Assembly (NCBI GenBank): GCA_937907555.1
Contig: CALEST010000435.1
Location: 1-23,817, forward strand
DNA: 23,817 bases
DNA from: an uncultured Sediminibacterium sp.
GTDB taxonomy: Bacteria; Bacteroidota; Bacteroidia; Chitinophagales; Chitinophagaceae
Direction: 5' to 3'
Below are positions 1 through 7,357 of this stretch, one piece after another (the stretch's first letter is position 1; every line of letters starts with the position of its first letter). The translations under genes were made by a program, and so were the position numbers. The notes under the pieces were generated by a model, which was given only the letters and a program-made list of their open reading frames with translations, did not search any database and had not been told where the DNA came from.

Positions 1-421
1 GAAGAATGGAGTTGATTTACTGGATTCAGAATCAATTGTTTTTGTTCATGATGGGGTTAGGTGTTTGGTTACACCTGATTTAATTAAAGCCTGTTATAAG
101 CAGGCCTGTGAATTAGGCTCTGCTATACCTGCAGTAAGCGCCACCGATAGTATCAGAATTGTAGATATGCAGTCTGGTCATTCAGCAATAGACCGGAATC
201 AGGTTAAAATTATACAAACACCCCAGACTTTTAAAAGCGAATTATTAATACGCGCATTTAATTTACCTTATCAGGATTCTTTTACCGATGAAGCCACTGT
301 TGTAGAATATTCCGGTGAAAAAACCTTTTTGATAGAGGGGGATTATGATAATCTGAAAATTACCAGACCTGTTGATTTATTATTGGCAGAATCTATTTTA
401 CAAAAAAGAAGATCCACTTAA
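1..421 (+). CDS. ispD: 2-C-methyl-D-erythritol 4-phosphate cytidylyltransferase, C-terminal part (5' end outside window)
   Basis: IspD joins CTP to methylerythritol phosphate, the third step of the cytoplasmic MEP pathway to isoprenoids. The reading frame is open from base 2 to the TAA at 419-421, giving about 139 codons. The family is usually about 220-240 residues, so this is roughly the C-terminal 60%. Visible family features are VHDGVRCLVT near the window start (IspD proteins have VHDxVRP here), IQTPQTF, and the closing GDYDNLKITRPVDLLLAE, which matches the GDxxNIKIT-x-PxDL signature. The first in-frame TTG at 65 is internal, not the true start. The gene converges on the minus-strand operon, and the two stop codons overlap within CTTAA (418-421). 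The truncation comes from the window edge, not from decay. The family call is firm, from recognised motifs rather than a search. Confidence 0.93.
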   Translation, partial: KNGVDLLDSESIVFVHDGVRCLVTPDLIKACYKQACELGSAIPAVSATDSIRIVDMQSGHSAIDRNQVKIIQTPQTFKSELLIRAFNLPYQDSFTDEATVVEYSGEKTFLIEGDYDNLKITRPVDLLLAESILQKRRST

Positions 422-1335
422 GGGATCAGCGAAAATGGGAAAGGCATTGCATTATAATGCCACAAAAAGTAAAATTCTTTGAGGGGGTTGAACTTATTAT
501 AGAAGCTGGCAATGCCTGGAATAGATGACCCTTCAAAATCGAATAATAAAGGCAATTCACTGAATTCCTTAAGGCATTCGTAATATAGTAAATAATTGGC
601 GCCTGCTTGTCTGCCTTCTGAAGTAGAAGCATTAATGATATTGTAGATTCTTTTATTGTCTCTGAGCAATAGGATAACGGAACAAATTTCACCTGCCGGA
701 TTCTGCACGGCTCTGGTGTAATATTGCAGGTTAGGGTTTTTGTTTTCAATACAAAAGCGAAACATTTTTTCAAATTCATATGCTTTAATATGTTTCATTT
801 TATGGCCTTGCATCCGGCAGTATAAATTGATGCAGTCCTTTGCATGGATGGTTTTGTTATATATCCATTTATCAGCAATTAGTTTTATGCTTATTTTGGA
901 AATTTCTTTTTTGAAGGTATTATTCAAAACTGAAAATGGTTGCTGCAGCGATAAATACATATTGGGCTTTGGGATAGCTCTTAAATGATTTGCCAGGGGA
1001 GCATTGCCGGAATTTAGTTGGATTGTACCATACCTGAATTTTTTCTGTATTTGTGATTTAATTTCTGCTAATTGGGTAGCTTCCAAATTTCCAATTAATC
1101 CTAATTGTTGAACAAAAGGAACTGTGTAGGAATAGTTAAGTCCCCATTTTTTTCTGTAGGGTATGGGCAGAATTGCTTCATAATCTCCTACAATAACAGC
1201 AGCCCAATTGTCCGCCAAACTATCCAGTAAATCGGATTGTGCATAAATGAGTCCATTGATGCTATTGTTGACAAGGGTATTCCATTTGAATTTGTCAATT
1301 TGATGTGATGACAATATTTCAATATTGTTTTTCAA
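418..1335 (-). CDS. FemAB/GNAT-like acyltransferase-fold protein of unknown substrate
   Basis: A 305-residue soluble-looking protein, last gene of the six-gene minus-strand operon, starting 8 bases after the glycosylphosphotransferase gene. It resembles the FemAB/GNAT-like proteins of Bacteroidota. The N-terminal half (about 1-110) has the W-x-A-V-I-V-G-D-Y-E / LPIPYRKKWG pattern. The C-terminal half (about 150-290) has a GNAT-type core, including a strand ICSVILLLRDNKRIYNIINAS followed by GRQAGANYLLYYECLKE, a plausible acyl-CoA or aminoacyl site. FemABX proteins transfer amino acids to peptidoglycan precursors, and related GNATs acylate sugars. Its place behind a sugar-1-phosphate transferase fits modification of a lipid-linked glycan, which is inference. 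No signal peptide or membrane segment is evident. Substrate and donor cannot be read from sequence. Confidence 0.6.
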   Translation of the reverse strand: MKNNIEILSSHQIDKFKWNTLVNNSINGLIYAQSDLLDSLADNWAAVIVGDYEAILPIPYRKKWGLNYSYTVPFVQQLGLIGNLEATQLAEIKSQIQKKFRYGTIQLNSGNAPLANHLRAIPKPNMYLSLQQPFSVLNNTFKKEISKISIKLIADKWIYNKTIHAKDCINLYCRMQGHKMKHIKAYEFEKMFRFCIENKNPNLQYYTRAVQNPAGEICSVILLLRDNKRIYNIINASTSEGRQAGANYLLYYECLKEFSELPLLFDFEGSSIPGIASFYNKFNPLKEFYFLWHYNAMPFPFSLIP

Positions 1336-1343
1336 TTGGAGTA

Positions 1344-2750
1344 CTATTTGCCTTTTCCTGATAAAATAATACGAAGCGTATGCATCATGATTTTAAAGTC
1401 TAGTAGCAGTGATGCATTTTCAACATAAATTAAATCGTACTGCATTCTTTCAATCATCTCATCTAAATTGGATGCATATCCAAATTGTACCATCCCCCAG
1501 GATGTAAGACCTGGCTTAACTTTTAGCAGATATCTGTAATAAGGGGATACCTGTAATAACTGATTTATGTAAATTTCACGTTCCGGTCTGGGACCCACAA
1601 GACTCATATCCCCTTTAATAATATTCCAAAGCTGAGGTAATTCGTCTAGCCTCCATTTTCTCATGATTTTACCCCAGGAAGTTATTCTTGGATCCTCATC
1701 ACTGGATAGTGCAGGCCCTTCTTTTTCAGCATCCTGGTACATACTCCTGAATTTGTAAATAAAGAAAGGCTTTCCTTTATAACCAATTCTTTCCTGTTTA
1801 TAAATGGCTCCGCCCGGAGAACTTAAGAGCGTTTTGATGGTAATGTATAAAATGAACGGACTCAGAATAATTAAACCAAAGATGGCGACCAGAATGTCTA
1901 TCATTCTTTTAATATGCTGTTCCTCAGGGGACATTGTAGCGGTTTGAATATCCATTAGCAGTGCCCCGAGAATATTACTGGTTTTAACAGATCCGGCTAA
2001 AATATCAATTGTGTCTGGTACCAGTTTAATATCAATATCTTTCTCTGTTAAAATACGAACGATCTCTTCTATCAGTTCCTGTTCTTTTTTATCAATTGAA
2101 ATGATAACTCTTTCAACTTCGTAATCTTCCACTATACTTTTTATCTGACGAGCTGAGCCTAAATGCGGCATCCATTTTGATAAGCCATTTTTGGTTTCTT
2201 CTGAGTGGACAGATACAAATCCAATTGTTTTAAAGCCCAGGTATTTAAAATTTCTATTAAGAGCTTCGTATACTTTAATTGCATTGGTGTTGTTTCCAAC
2301 AATTATAGTTTTAAAGAATACTTCTCCTCGTTTAAGTGTTTTCTTCGTCTGAAAAAGTAGCATGGTTCTTCCTCCGGCAACAAGTATAAACTGTACTATG
2401 AAATACACAAAGAACTGATTAGCTTGTTGTATCAAATGCAATCCTGGAATTACATATAATAGCAAGACTCCAAAAAGCGAGTGTAATAAACTGGCGGTCA
2501 ACTCGCTTAGTCTTGATTTATCATAAAGGGATCGGCTATAGCTACCTGTAATGAAAAAGAATCCAATCCAGTAAGCGGGAATAAAAAGAAATTTTAGAAT
2601 TGTTTCAAGGCCTTTAATATCAATTTTAAAAAGTTGAACAGTTCGATTGGTCTGTTCGGGATAAACTTGAAAAAAGATAATAAGTGTTACAAGAGAAAAA
2701 ATAAAATCGCTTACAATGTATAAATTAATATTCCTTTTCCTGTTTTGCAT
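1344..2750 (-). CDS. WcaJ-type undecaprenyl-phosphate glycosylphosphotransferase (exopolysaccharide-initiating enzyme)
   Basis: A 468-residue polytopic phosphoglycosyltransferase, which transfers a sugar-1-phosphate from a UDP-sugar to undecaprenyl phosphate on the inner membrane. Hydrophobic segments lie near residues 9-30, 50-70, 88-105 and 112-130. A Rossmann-like CoA-binding-type domain follows (about 145-250, starting FFKTIIVGNNTNA). The C-terminal bacterial sugar transferase domain (about 279-468) has the re-entrant helix (KRMIDILVAIFGLIILSPFI), YKFRSM, the catalytic Asp-Glu pair (D369-E370 in LDELPQLWN) and VGPRPER. Length and order match the WcaJ/CpsE group. It lies between a Gfo/Idh/MocA oxidoreductase (14 bases away) and a FemAB-like gene (8 bases). 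A second initiating enzyme of a different architecture lies at 7358-8554. The donor sugar cannot be told from sequence. Confidence 0.9.
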   Translation of the reverse strand: MQNRKRNINLYIVSDFIFSLVTLIIFFQVYPEQTNRTVQLFKIDIKGLETILKFLFIPAYWIGFFFITGSYSRSLYDKSRLSELTASLLHSLFGVLLLYVIPGLHLIQQANQFFVYFIVQFILVAGGRTMLLFQTKKTLKRGEVFFKTIIVGNNTNAIKVYEALNRNFKYLGFKTIGFVSVHSEETKNGLSKWMPHLGSARQIKSIVEDYEVERVIISIDKKEQELIEEIVRILTEKDIDIKLVPDTIDILAGSVKTSNILGALLMDIQTATMSPEEQHIKRMIDILVAIFGLIILSPFILYITIKTLLSSPGGAIYKQERIGYKGKPFFIYKFRSMYQDAEKEGPALSSDEDPRITSWGKIMRKWRLDELPQLWNIIKGDMSLVGPRPEREIYINQLLQVSPYYRYLLKVKPGLTSWGMVQFGYASNLDEMIERMQYDLIYVENASLLLDFKIMMHTLRIILSGKGK

Positions 2751-2764
2751 ATTGAATACTTGAA

Positions 2765-3739
2765 TTACACCAATATGCTGGTATTGTTGATTTTATCCAG
2801 AATCTGATGGGCTACTTCCATAGCAAGATATCCATCTATTTCATTTACCTGAGTAGGTTTGTTATTTATGATGGCATCTACAAATGCATTCAGCTCCAGT
2901 TTTATGGCATTCAAAGGTTCAATTGAAGGAGTTGCAATAGCAATTGTTTTTTTACCATTAGGGGTATCTATATCAAATGAAAAAGCCTTTTCGTCCTCTG
3001 GCTGTTTCAATTTAATAATTTCGGTTTTCTTTTCCAGAAAATCAATTCCAATATATGCGTCTTTCTGAAATAGTCTGATTTTACGCATCTTCTTCATGCT
3101 AATTCTGCTGCTAGTTAAATTAGCAACACAACCATTGTTGAATTCGATTCTCACGTTTGCAATATCAGGTGTGTCTGTCATTACTGCAACGCCGCTGGCC
3201 GCAATATTTTTTACATCACTTTTTACAAGACTCAGAATAATATCAATATCATGAATCATCAGGTCAAGTATTACACTTACTTCGGTTCCACGAGGATTAA
3301 ATTGTGCAAGACGATGTACTTCAATAAACATTGGATTCAGGTGCATGTCTTTAATAGCCAGATAGGCTGGATTGAATCTTTCTACATGGCCAACCTGTAA
3401 TTTTACATTCGCCTCCCTTACCATATTAACCAGGTCTTTTCCCTCCTGTAAAGTATGTGTGATGGGTTTCTCTACAAATACATGTTTGCCCTTTCTTACC
3501 GCTTTCATGCAGATGTCATAATGCAGGGTAGTAGGGGTTATTACGTCTATAGCATCACAGGCGTCAATTAATTTATCTTCATCCATAAATCTTTTGATAC
3601 CATACTTTTCAATCACTTCCTTGGCATTGTCATTGTTAGGATCAAAGAATCCGACAATTTTTACCCCCTCGATTTCCTTCCAGTTATTTAAATGAAATTT
3701 ACCAAGATGCCCAACGCCAAATACACCTACTTTCAACAT
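2765..3739 (-). CDS. Gfo/Idh/MocA family NAD(P)-dependent oxidoreductase
   Basis: A 324-residue cytoplasmic sugar dehydrogenase-type protein. The N-terminal Rossmann domain shows the dinucleotide-binding GVFGVGHLGKFH (residues 5-16), and the family signature EKPITH (90-95) carries the conserved EKP lysine. The C-terminal alpha/beta domain has LDLMIHDIDI (159-168), whose His-Asp fits the usual catalytic or substrate-binding position. VGHVERFNPAY (117-126) is also typical. Family members oxidise or reduce UDP-sugars, inositols and similar polyols, and the substrate here is unknown. Position between an acyl-CoA dehydrogenase (32-base gap) and a sugar phosphotransferase (14-base gap) suggests a nucleotide-sugar modification feeding glycan synthesis (inference). 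Length is typical and the gene is intact. Confidence 0.9.
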   Translation of the reverse strand: MLKVGVFGVGHLGKFHLNNWKEIEGVKIVGFFDPNNDNAKEVIEKYGIKRFMDEDKLIDACDAIDVITPTTLHYDICMKAVRKGKHVFVEKPITHTLQEGKDLVNMVREANVKLQVGHVERFNPAYLAIKDMHLNPMFIEVHRLAQFNPRGTEVSVILDLMIHDIDIILSLVKSDVKNIAASGVAVMTDTPDIANVRIEFNNGCVANLTSSRISMKKMRKIRLFQKDAYIGIDFLEKKTEIIKLKQPEDEKAFSFDIDTPNGKKTIAIATPSIEPLNAIKLELNAFVDAIINNKPTQVNEIDGYLAMEVAHQILDKINNTSILV

Positions 3740-3771
3740 AATTTAATAATATAATGCGTAAATATAACCAA

Positions 3772-5577
3772 TCAATTGAACTGGTCGAAATTTTGAATGG
3801 ATGTCAATGCTGATTCATTGCTCAGGATGGCAGCACAGGCAGCAGTATGCGGTATTTCATATTTGAAGTAAAACCGACAAACATGAATTTTACCCTCATA
3901 AAAAGCTTTTTGCTCTTCAGATAGGTTTCCGGATGATAGCAATTCCAATGATTTTGTAGCCATTTTAAGCCACTGCCATCCAATTACCGCATAACCCATC
4001 ATTTCAAGGAATACAGTTGCATCTGAAAGGTACCTGGCCATATCTCCCGCTGTTGCAAAAGGCTTCAGCTTATTTAATACCCACCTGATTCTTGCCACTT
4101 CCTGATCAAGTGTTTCAGCTTCTGCTGACAGTGTTTCTGTAGCATAGGCAGTGGCAATTTCCTTCTTGAATTCAGCGAATAGCAACTCAAGAGCCTGTCC
4201 ATTTTCCATACTTACTTTTCTTCCCAACAGATCAATGGCCTGAATTCCGGTTGTGCCCTCGTACAAAGACATGATTTTTAAATCGCGATAGTGCTGTTGC
4301 ACAGGAAAGTCGGTTGTGAATCCATAGCCTCCCAATGTTTGAATAGCAAGGGCTGCCGATCTGCTACCTTGTTCCGAAGGATATGATTTGGCAATAGGGG
4401 TAAGAATTTCAAGTAACAATTGATAGGACTTTTTTTCTTCTCCTTTACTGGCATGCCATAAATCGTACAATAAGTTGCATTCAAGTCCAAGAGAAATAGA
4501 GCCTTCTGCTATTGCTTTTTGAGTTAGCAACATTCTTTGAATGTCGGTATGGTGAATAATTTCAACCGGAGATGCTTCTGGATTTTTGTCACCTGCTTTT
4601 CTTCCCTGCGGTCTTTCTTTTGCGTATTTAAGTGCATACTGATAAGCTGCCATGGCAACAGATGCAGCAGATAAGCCAACACTGATTCTGGCGCCATTCA
4701 TCATCTGAAACATGTAATTCAAGCCTTTATTGGGTTCTCCCACTAAGTATCCGATACAGTTGTCGTTGTCTCCAAATGTCAAATGAGTGGTTGCATATCC
4801 TCTTTGTCCCATTTTCTGGAAATCCCCTGCGCAATACACATCGTTATATGTTAAGCTCCCTTCTGAATCAGGTCTGAATTTCGGTATGATAAATAAAGAA
4901 ATCCCTTTTACACCTGCGGGTGCGCCATCTATTCTTGCCAATGTGAGATGAACAAAATTTTCACAGGCTTCATGCTGTCCTGCGGAGATAAATATTTTTT
5001 GTCCTTTAATTAAGTATTCTGTTTCTGATTTTTTTCGTGCGCTCGTTGTTATATCAGAGAGTGAACTTCCTGCCTGTGGTTCTGTTAACGCCATGGTTCC
5101 CTGCCATTCACCTGAATAAATTTTGGGTACATACTGGGTTAGTTGTTCAATTGTGCCAAAACTGGTAATTAAAGCAGCAGCTCCTACCGATAAGCCCAGA
5201 TAACCCTGCACTCCATTATTGGCTGCCTGGAAAATATGATGTGCTGTTCCAAAAATTAATTCAGGTAACTGCATGCCGCCGTGTTCAAAAATGGCACTTC
5301 CTCCAATCCAACCCTGTTCTGCTGCCGACAAAATGATTTTTTTTAAAGCAGGGTGGGTAATGACTTTTCCATTTCCATCATAATAGGCTGGCTTTTCATC
5401 CATTGCCTTAAAATAGGGAGCCATTTCCTGATCTGCCAGTAATTTGGCTGACTCAATCATCATCCATGCCTGTTCTTTATTCAGGTGGGCAAATCTTTCA
5501 TAACTGAAAAGTTTATCTAATGGATGAACGTGGAATAACAGGAATTTCAGCAATTCCATACTGGTATATGGTAACAT
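3772..5577 (-). CDS. Acyl-CoA dehydrogenase, long (about 600-residue) type
   Basis: A 601-residue FAD enzyme that introduces the alpha-beta double bond into an acyl-CoA. It is the long form, like DmdC-type 3-(methylthio)propanoyl-CoA dehydrogenases, with a lid-like N-terminus, the classic three-part fold and an extra C-terminal domain (about 460-590). Visible motifs are MALTEPQAGSSLSD (162-175, FAD and substrate binding), KIFISAG (194-200), RPQGRKAG (322-329), TLGGYGF (414-420) and LYEGTTGIQAIDLLGRK (438-454), where E440 is the expected catalytic base. The start lies 1 base after the MaoC-like stop codon, so the two are surely cotranscribed. Together they could perform two consecutive beta-oxidation-like steps. 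The acyl substrate is unknown, and embedding in a glycan-flavoured operon is unusual. Confidence 0.92.
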   Translation of the reverse strand: MLPYTSMELLKFLLFHVHPLDKLFSYERFAHLNKEQAWMMIESAKLLADQEMAPYFKAMDEKPAYYDGNGKVITHPALKKIILSAAEQGWIGGSAIFEHGGMQLPELIFGTAHHIFQAANNGVQGYLGLSVGAAALITSFGTIEQLTQYVPKIYSGEWQGTMALTEPQAGSSLSDITTSARKKSETEYLIKGQKIFISAGQHEACENFVHLTLARIDGAPAGVKGISLFIIPKFRPDSEGSLTYNDVYCAGDFQKMGQRGYATTHLTFGDNDNCIGYLVGEPNKGLNYMFQMMNGARISVGLSAASVAMAAYQYALKYAKERPQGRKAGDKNPEASPVEIIHHTDIQRMLLTQKAIAEGSISLGLECNLLYDLWHASKGEEKKSYQLLLEILTPIAKSYPSEQGSRSAALAIQTLGGYGFTTDFPVQQHYRDLKIMSLYEGTTGIQAIDLLGRKVSMENGQALELLFAEFKKEIATAYATETLSAEAETLDQEVARIRWVLNKLKPFATAGDMARYLSDATVFLEMMGYAVIGWQWLKMATKSLELLSSGNLSEEQKAFYEGKIHVCRFYFKYEIPHTAACAAILSNESALTSIQNFDQFN

Positions 5578-5578
5578 A

Positions 5579-6043
5579 TTATTGTATTAATGCAATGAGT
5601 TCTGCTACAAAAGCTGGTTTATCTTTTCCCTCTATTTCTACAGTACAGCTAAGTAAAATTTGTAAGCTTTTATTTTCCAGCAAGGATACATCCTTTAATT
5701 CTGCTTTGAGTCGGACCCTGCTGTCTACACTTACTGGATGGATAAATCTTAGTTTATTCATCCCATAATTTACAAAGGATTGCATTCCATTAATTTCAAC
5801 CAGACCATAGAGCAGATTGGACAAGAGTGAAAGTGTTAAATAACCATGAGCAATGATTTTTCCGTCTGGAAGCCATTTTCGGGCTTTTTCCGGGTCGGTA
5901 TGTACCCACTGTTTATCGCCGGTAAGTGAGGCAAAATCTAAAATCATCTTTTCGTCAATGGTAATCCATTCACTTGGCCCCAACAGGGTACCTGTTAGTT
6001 TGAGTAAATCATCCTTACTAGACACAATCAGTTTATTTACCAT
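5579..6043 (-). CDS. MaoC-like (R)-specific hydratase / NodN-like hot-dog protein
   Basis: A 154-residue single hot-dog-fold protein of the MaoC/NodN type, which hydrates enoyl-CoA thioesters. The hydratase signature is present: FASLTGDKQWVHTDPEKA (residues 37-54), with the catalytic pair D43 and H48, and IAHGYLTLSLLS (64-75), the conserved H-G turn and substrate tunnel. Length is typical of NodN-like members. The start codon lies inside the end of the upstream glycosyltransferase gene, with an ATGGTAA overlap of 7 bases, which implies translational coupling. The acyl-CoA dehydrogenase starts 1 base downstream. The pairing with that enzyme makes an enoyl-CoA hydratase role the best reading. 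The physiological acyl chain is not known. Confidence 0.87.
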   Translation of the reverse strand: MVNKLIVSSKDDLLKLTGTLLGPSEWITIDEKMILDFASLTGDKQWVHTDPEKARKWLPDGKIIAHGYLTLSLLSNLLYGLVEINGMQSFVNYGMNKLRFIHPVSVDSRVRLKAELKDVSLLENKSLQILLSCTVEIEGKDKPAFVAELIALIQ

Positions 6044-6843
6044 CCAATCATTCTTTTAAGCCGTTTCCAGGTCCCTTTCCAAAGTCCGCCATCTATCTGA
6101 ATTCTTCGGTCGGTGGTCCATACAAGGGCTTTGATATTCGTTACATAATACAGTTTACCAAACCCTTTCTCTCTAAGTTTCAGGGCGAGCCATCCGTCTT
6201 CATTGGTTCCGGGAGGATGATTGAATCCCTCTACTTCCAGTCCTTGCTCTCTTCTGAAACCGGAATTGAAACCGTAAGCATTCATGGCTTCGTCTCTGAA
6301 CATTTTATTCAGCCATCTCATTAAATCTGCAAAATATTCATAGAAAAAATAGGTTACCCTACCTGTACTGCCAATAGGAATAAAGGAAAACCTTCCATAA
6401 ACAGAACATACCTGTTCATTGGTTGCCAGGGGTTTAATCATTTCCTCTATCCAATCTTTGGGATAAATAGTGTCTGCATCTGCGTTCAGGATATACTTGC
6501 CTTTAGCAATGGCAAGTCCGGCATTCCTTGCATTGGTGATACCCTGTTTGGGCTCATTTACACAGGGGATGCCAGTGGCAATAACCATTTCGGCAGTTCT
6601 GTCTTTTGAATTATTGTTTACAACAATTATTTCTACGGGCCATTGGGTTTCATTGTTGCTTAAAGAGAGCAAGGTTTGAAGAATGTTTTCTTCTTCATTA
6701 TAAGCTGGAATTACAATGGATACCACAGGTGGCTGATTGGCAATTTTGCCGTACCTTTCTCTTATGAGAGCTGTTGTTGCAATCTCTTTTGGATTGGTCT
6801 TGAATAATTGTTCAATATAATTTGGGATTGAAATTGGTCTCAT
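6037..6843 (-). CDS. Family 2 glycosyltransferase
   Basis: First gene of the minus-strand operon, 268 residues. The GT-A fold core begins at about residue 40: VSIVIPAYNEEENI (41-54), EIIVVNNNSKDRT (71-83), then NADADTIYPKDW (120-131) with the metal-binding D122-A-D124. A later GTNEDGWLALKLREKG supplies the acidic catalytic-type residue. No long C-terminal membrane segment is visible, so this is a soluble or peripheral inverting transferase. Donor and acceptor are unknown. The gene is divergent from the receiver gene at 6945 across about 100 bases and overlaps the MaoC-like gene by 7 bases. The leader is short and AT-rich. The family call is firm. Confidence 0.9.
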   Translation of the reverse strand: MRPISIPNYIEQLFKTNPKEIATTALIRERYGKIANQPPVVSIVIPAYNEEENILQTLLSLSNNETQWPVEIIVVNNNSKDRTAEMVIATGIPCVNEPKQGITNARNAGLAIAKGKYILNADADTIYPKDWIEEMIKPLATNEQVCSVYGRFSFIPIGSTGRVTYFFYEYFADLMRWLNKMFRDEAMNAYGFNSGFRREQGLEVEGFNHPPGTNEDGWLALKLREKGFGKLYYVTNIKALVWTTDRRIQIDGGLWKGTWKRLKRMIGW

Positions 6844-6895
6844 GAGGGGTAAAATTGTACAAATATTGATTTAAATTCTATTAACTTCGGTACTT

Positions 6896-6911
6896 ATATA
6901 TTTAAATATAT
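6896..6911. repeat. 16-base perfect AT-only palindrome in the divergent intergenic region
   Basis: Bases 6896-6911 read atatatttaaatatat, which equals its own reverse complement. It sits mid-way in the 101-base gap between the divergent GT2 gene (start 6843) and the receiver gene (start 6945), where both promoters should lie. It could be an operator, a promoter-melting element or just AT-rich background. A clear TAnnTTTG box was not found on either side, and the nearest on the minus strand (6860-6867, AATATTTG) has one mismatch. Confidence 0.4.
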
Positions 6912-6944
6912 TTAGATTTCTTACATTAGCAAAATTTTAAAAAT

Positions 6945-7340
6945 ATGGCATTCTCAAATTCTGATACTTTAAAAATCGTAGTGGTTGAAGACGAGATGAC
7001 CATGCAGCTGATTTTAAAAAAATACCTGAGTACACTTTACCAAGTAGAAATTTTTAAAGATGGGGTAGATGCAATGGCTTTTTTACAACAAGGGAATGTA
7101 CCTGATCTTATTATATCAGACCTCAATACCCCGGTGATGGGGGGGCTTGAGTTAACCAAGCAATTAAGGGCCAGTGATTTTTTCAATGCCATCCCTATTA
7201 TCATATTATCCGGTGAAGAGAGTTCAGAAATGATTATTCAATGTCTGGAAGCAGGAGCGGATGATTATCTGGTAAAACCATTTAATCCCAAAGAGCTGGA
7301 AGCTAGGCTTAGAGTGGTTTTACGCAGAATCAGAAAATAA
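6945..7340 (+). CDS. Stand-alone response-regulator receiver (CheY-like)
   Basis: 131 residues, a single receiver domain with no output domain. All active-site positions are present: acidic pocket E15/D16 (VVVEDEM), phospho-acceptor D59 (LIISDLNTPVMGG), hydroxyl residue S89 (IIILSGEE) and K111-P112 (DDYLVKPF). It ends in a basic helix (RLRVVLRRIRK), as seen when a receiver is cut just before an output domain. No histidine kinase gene is in the window. It is followed 17 bases later by a phosphoglycosyltransferase whose N-terminus is a degenerate receiver, so direct control of that enzyme, or receiver/pseudo-receiver pairing, is a reasonable inference. A run of seven G (7139-7145) falls on the conserved Met-Gly-Gly turn. 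Confidence 0.92.
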   Translation: MAFSNSDTLKIVVVEDEMTMQLILKKYLSTLYQVEIFKDGVDAMAFLQQGNVPDLIISDLNTPVMGGLELTKQLRASDFFNAIPIIILSGEESSEMIIQCLEAGADDYLVKPFNPKELEARLRVVLRRIRK

Positions 7341-7357
7341 TTTCATTTACAGGGCCA

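Noticed and set aside
426..988. Open frames on both strands (426-779 minus, 740-988 plus) inside the FemAB/GNAT-like gene
   Set aside because: They overlap a well-supported coding frame, show no family motif and read as low-complexity shadows.
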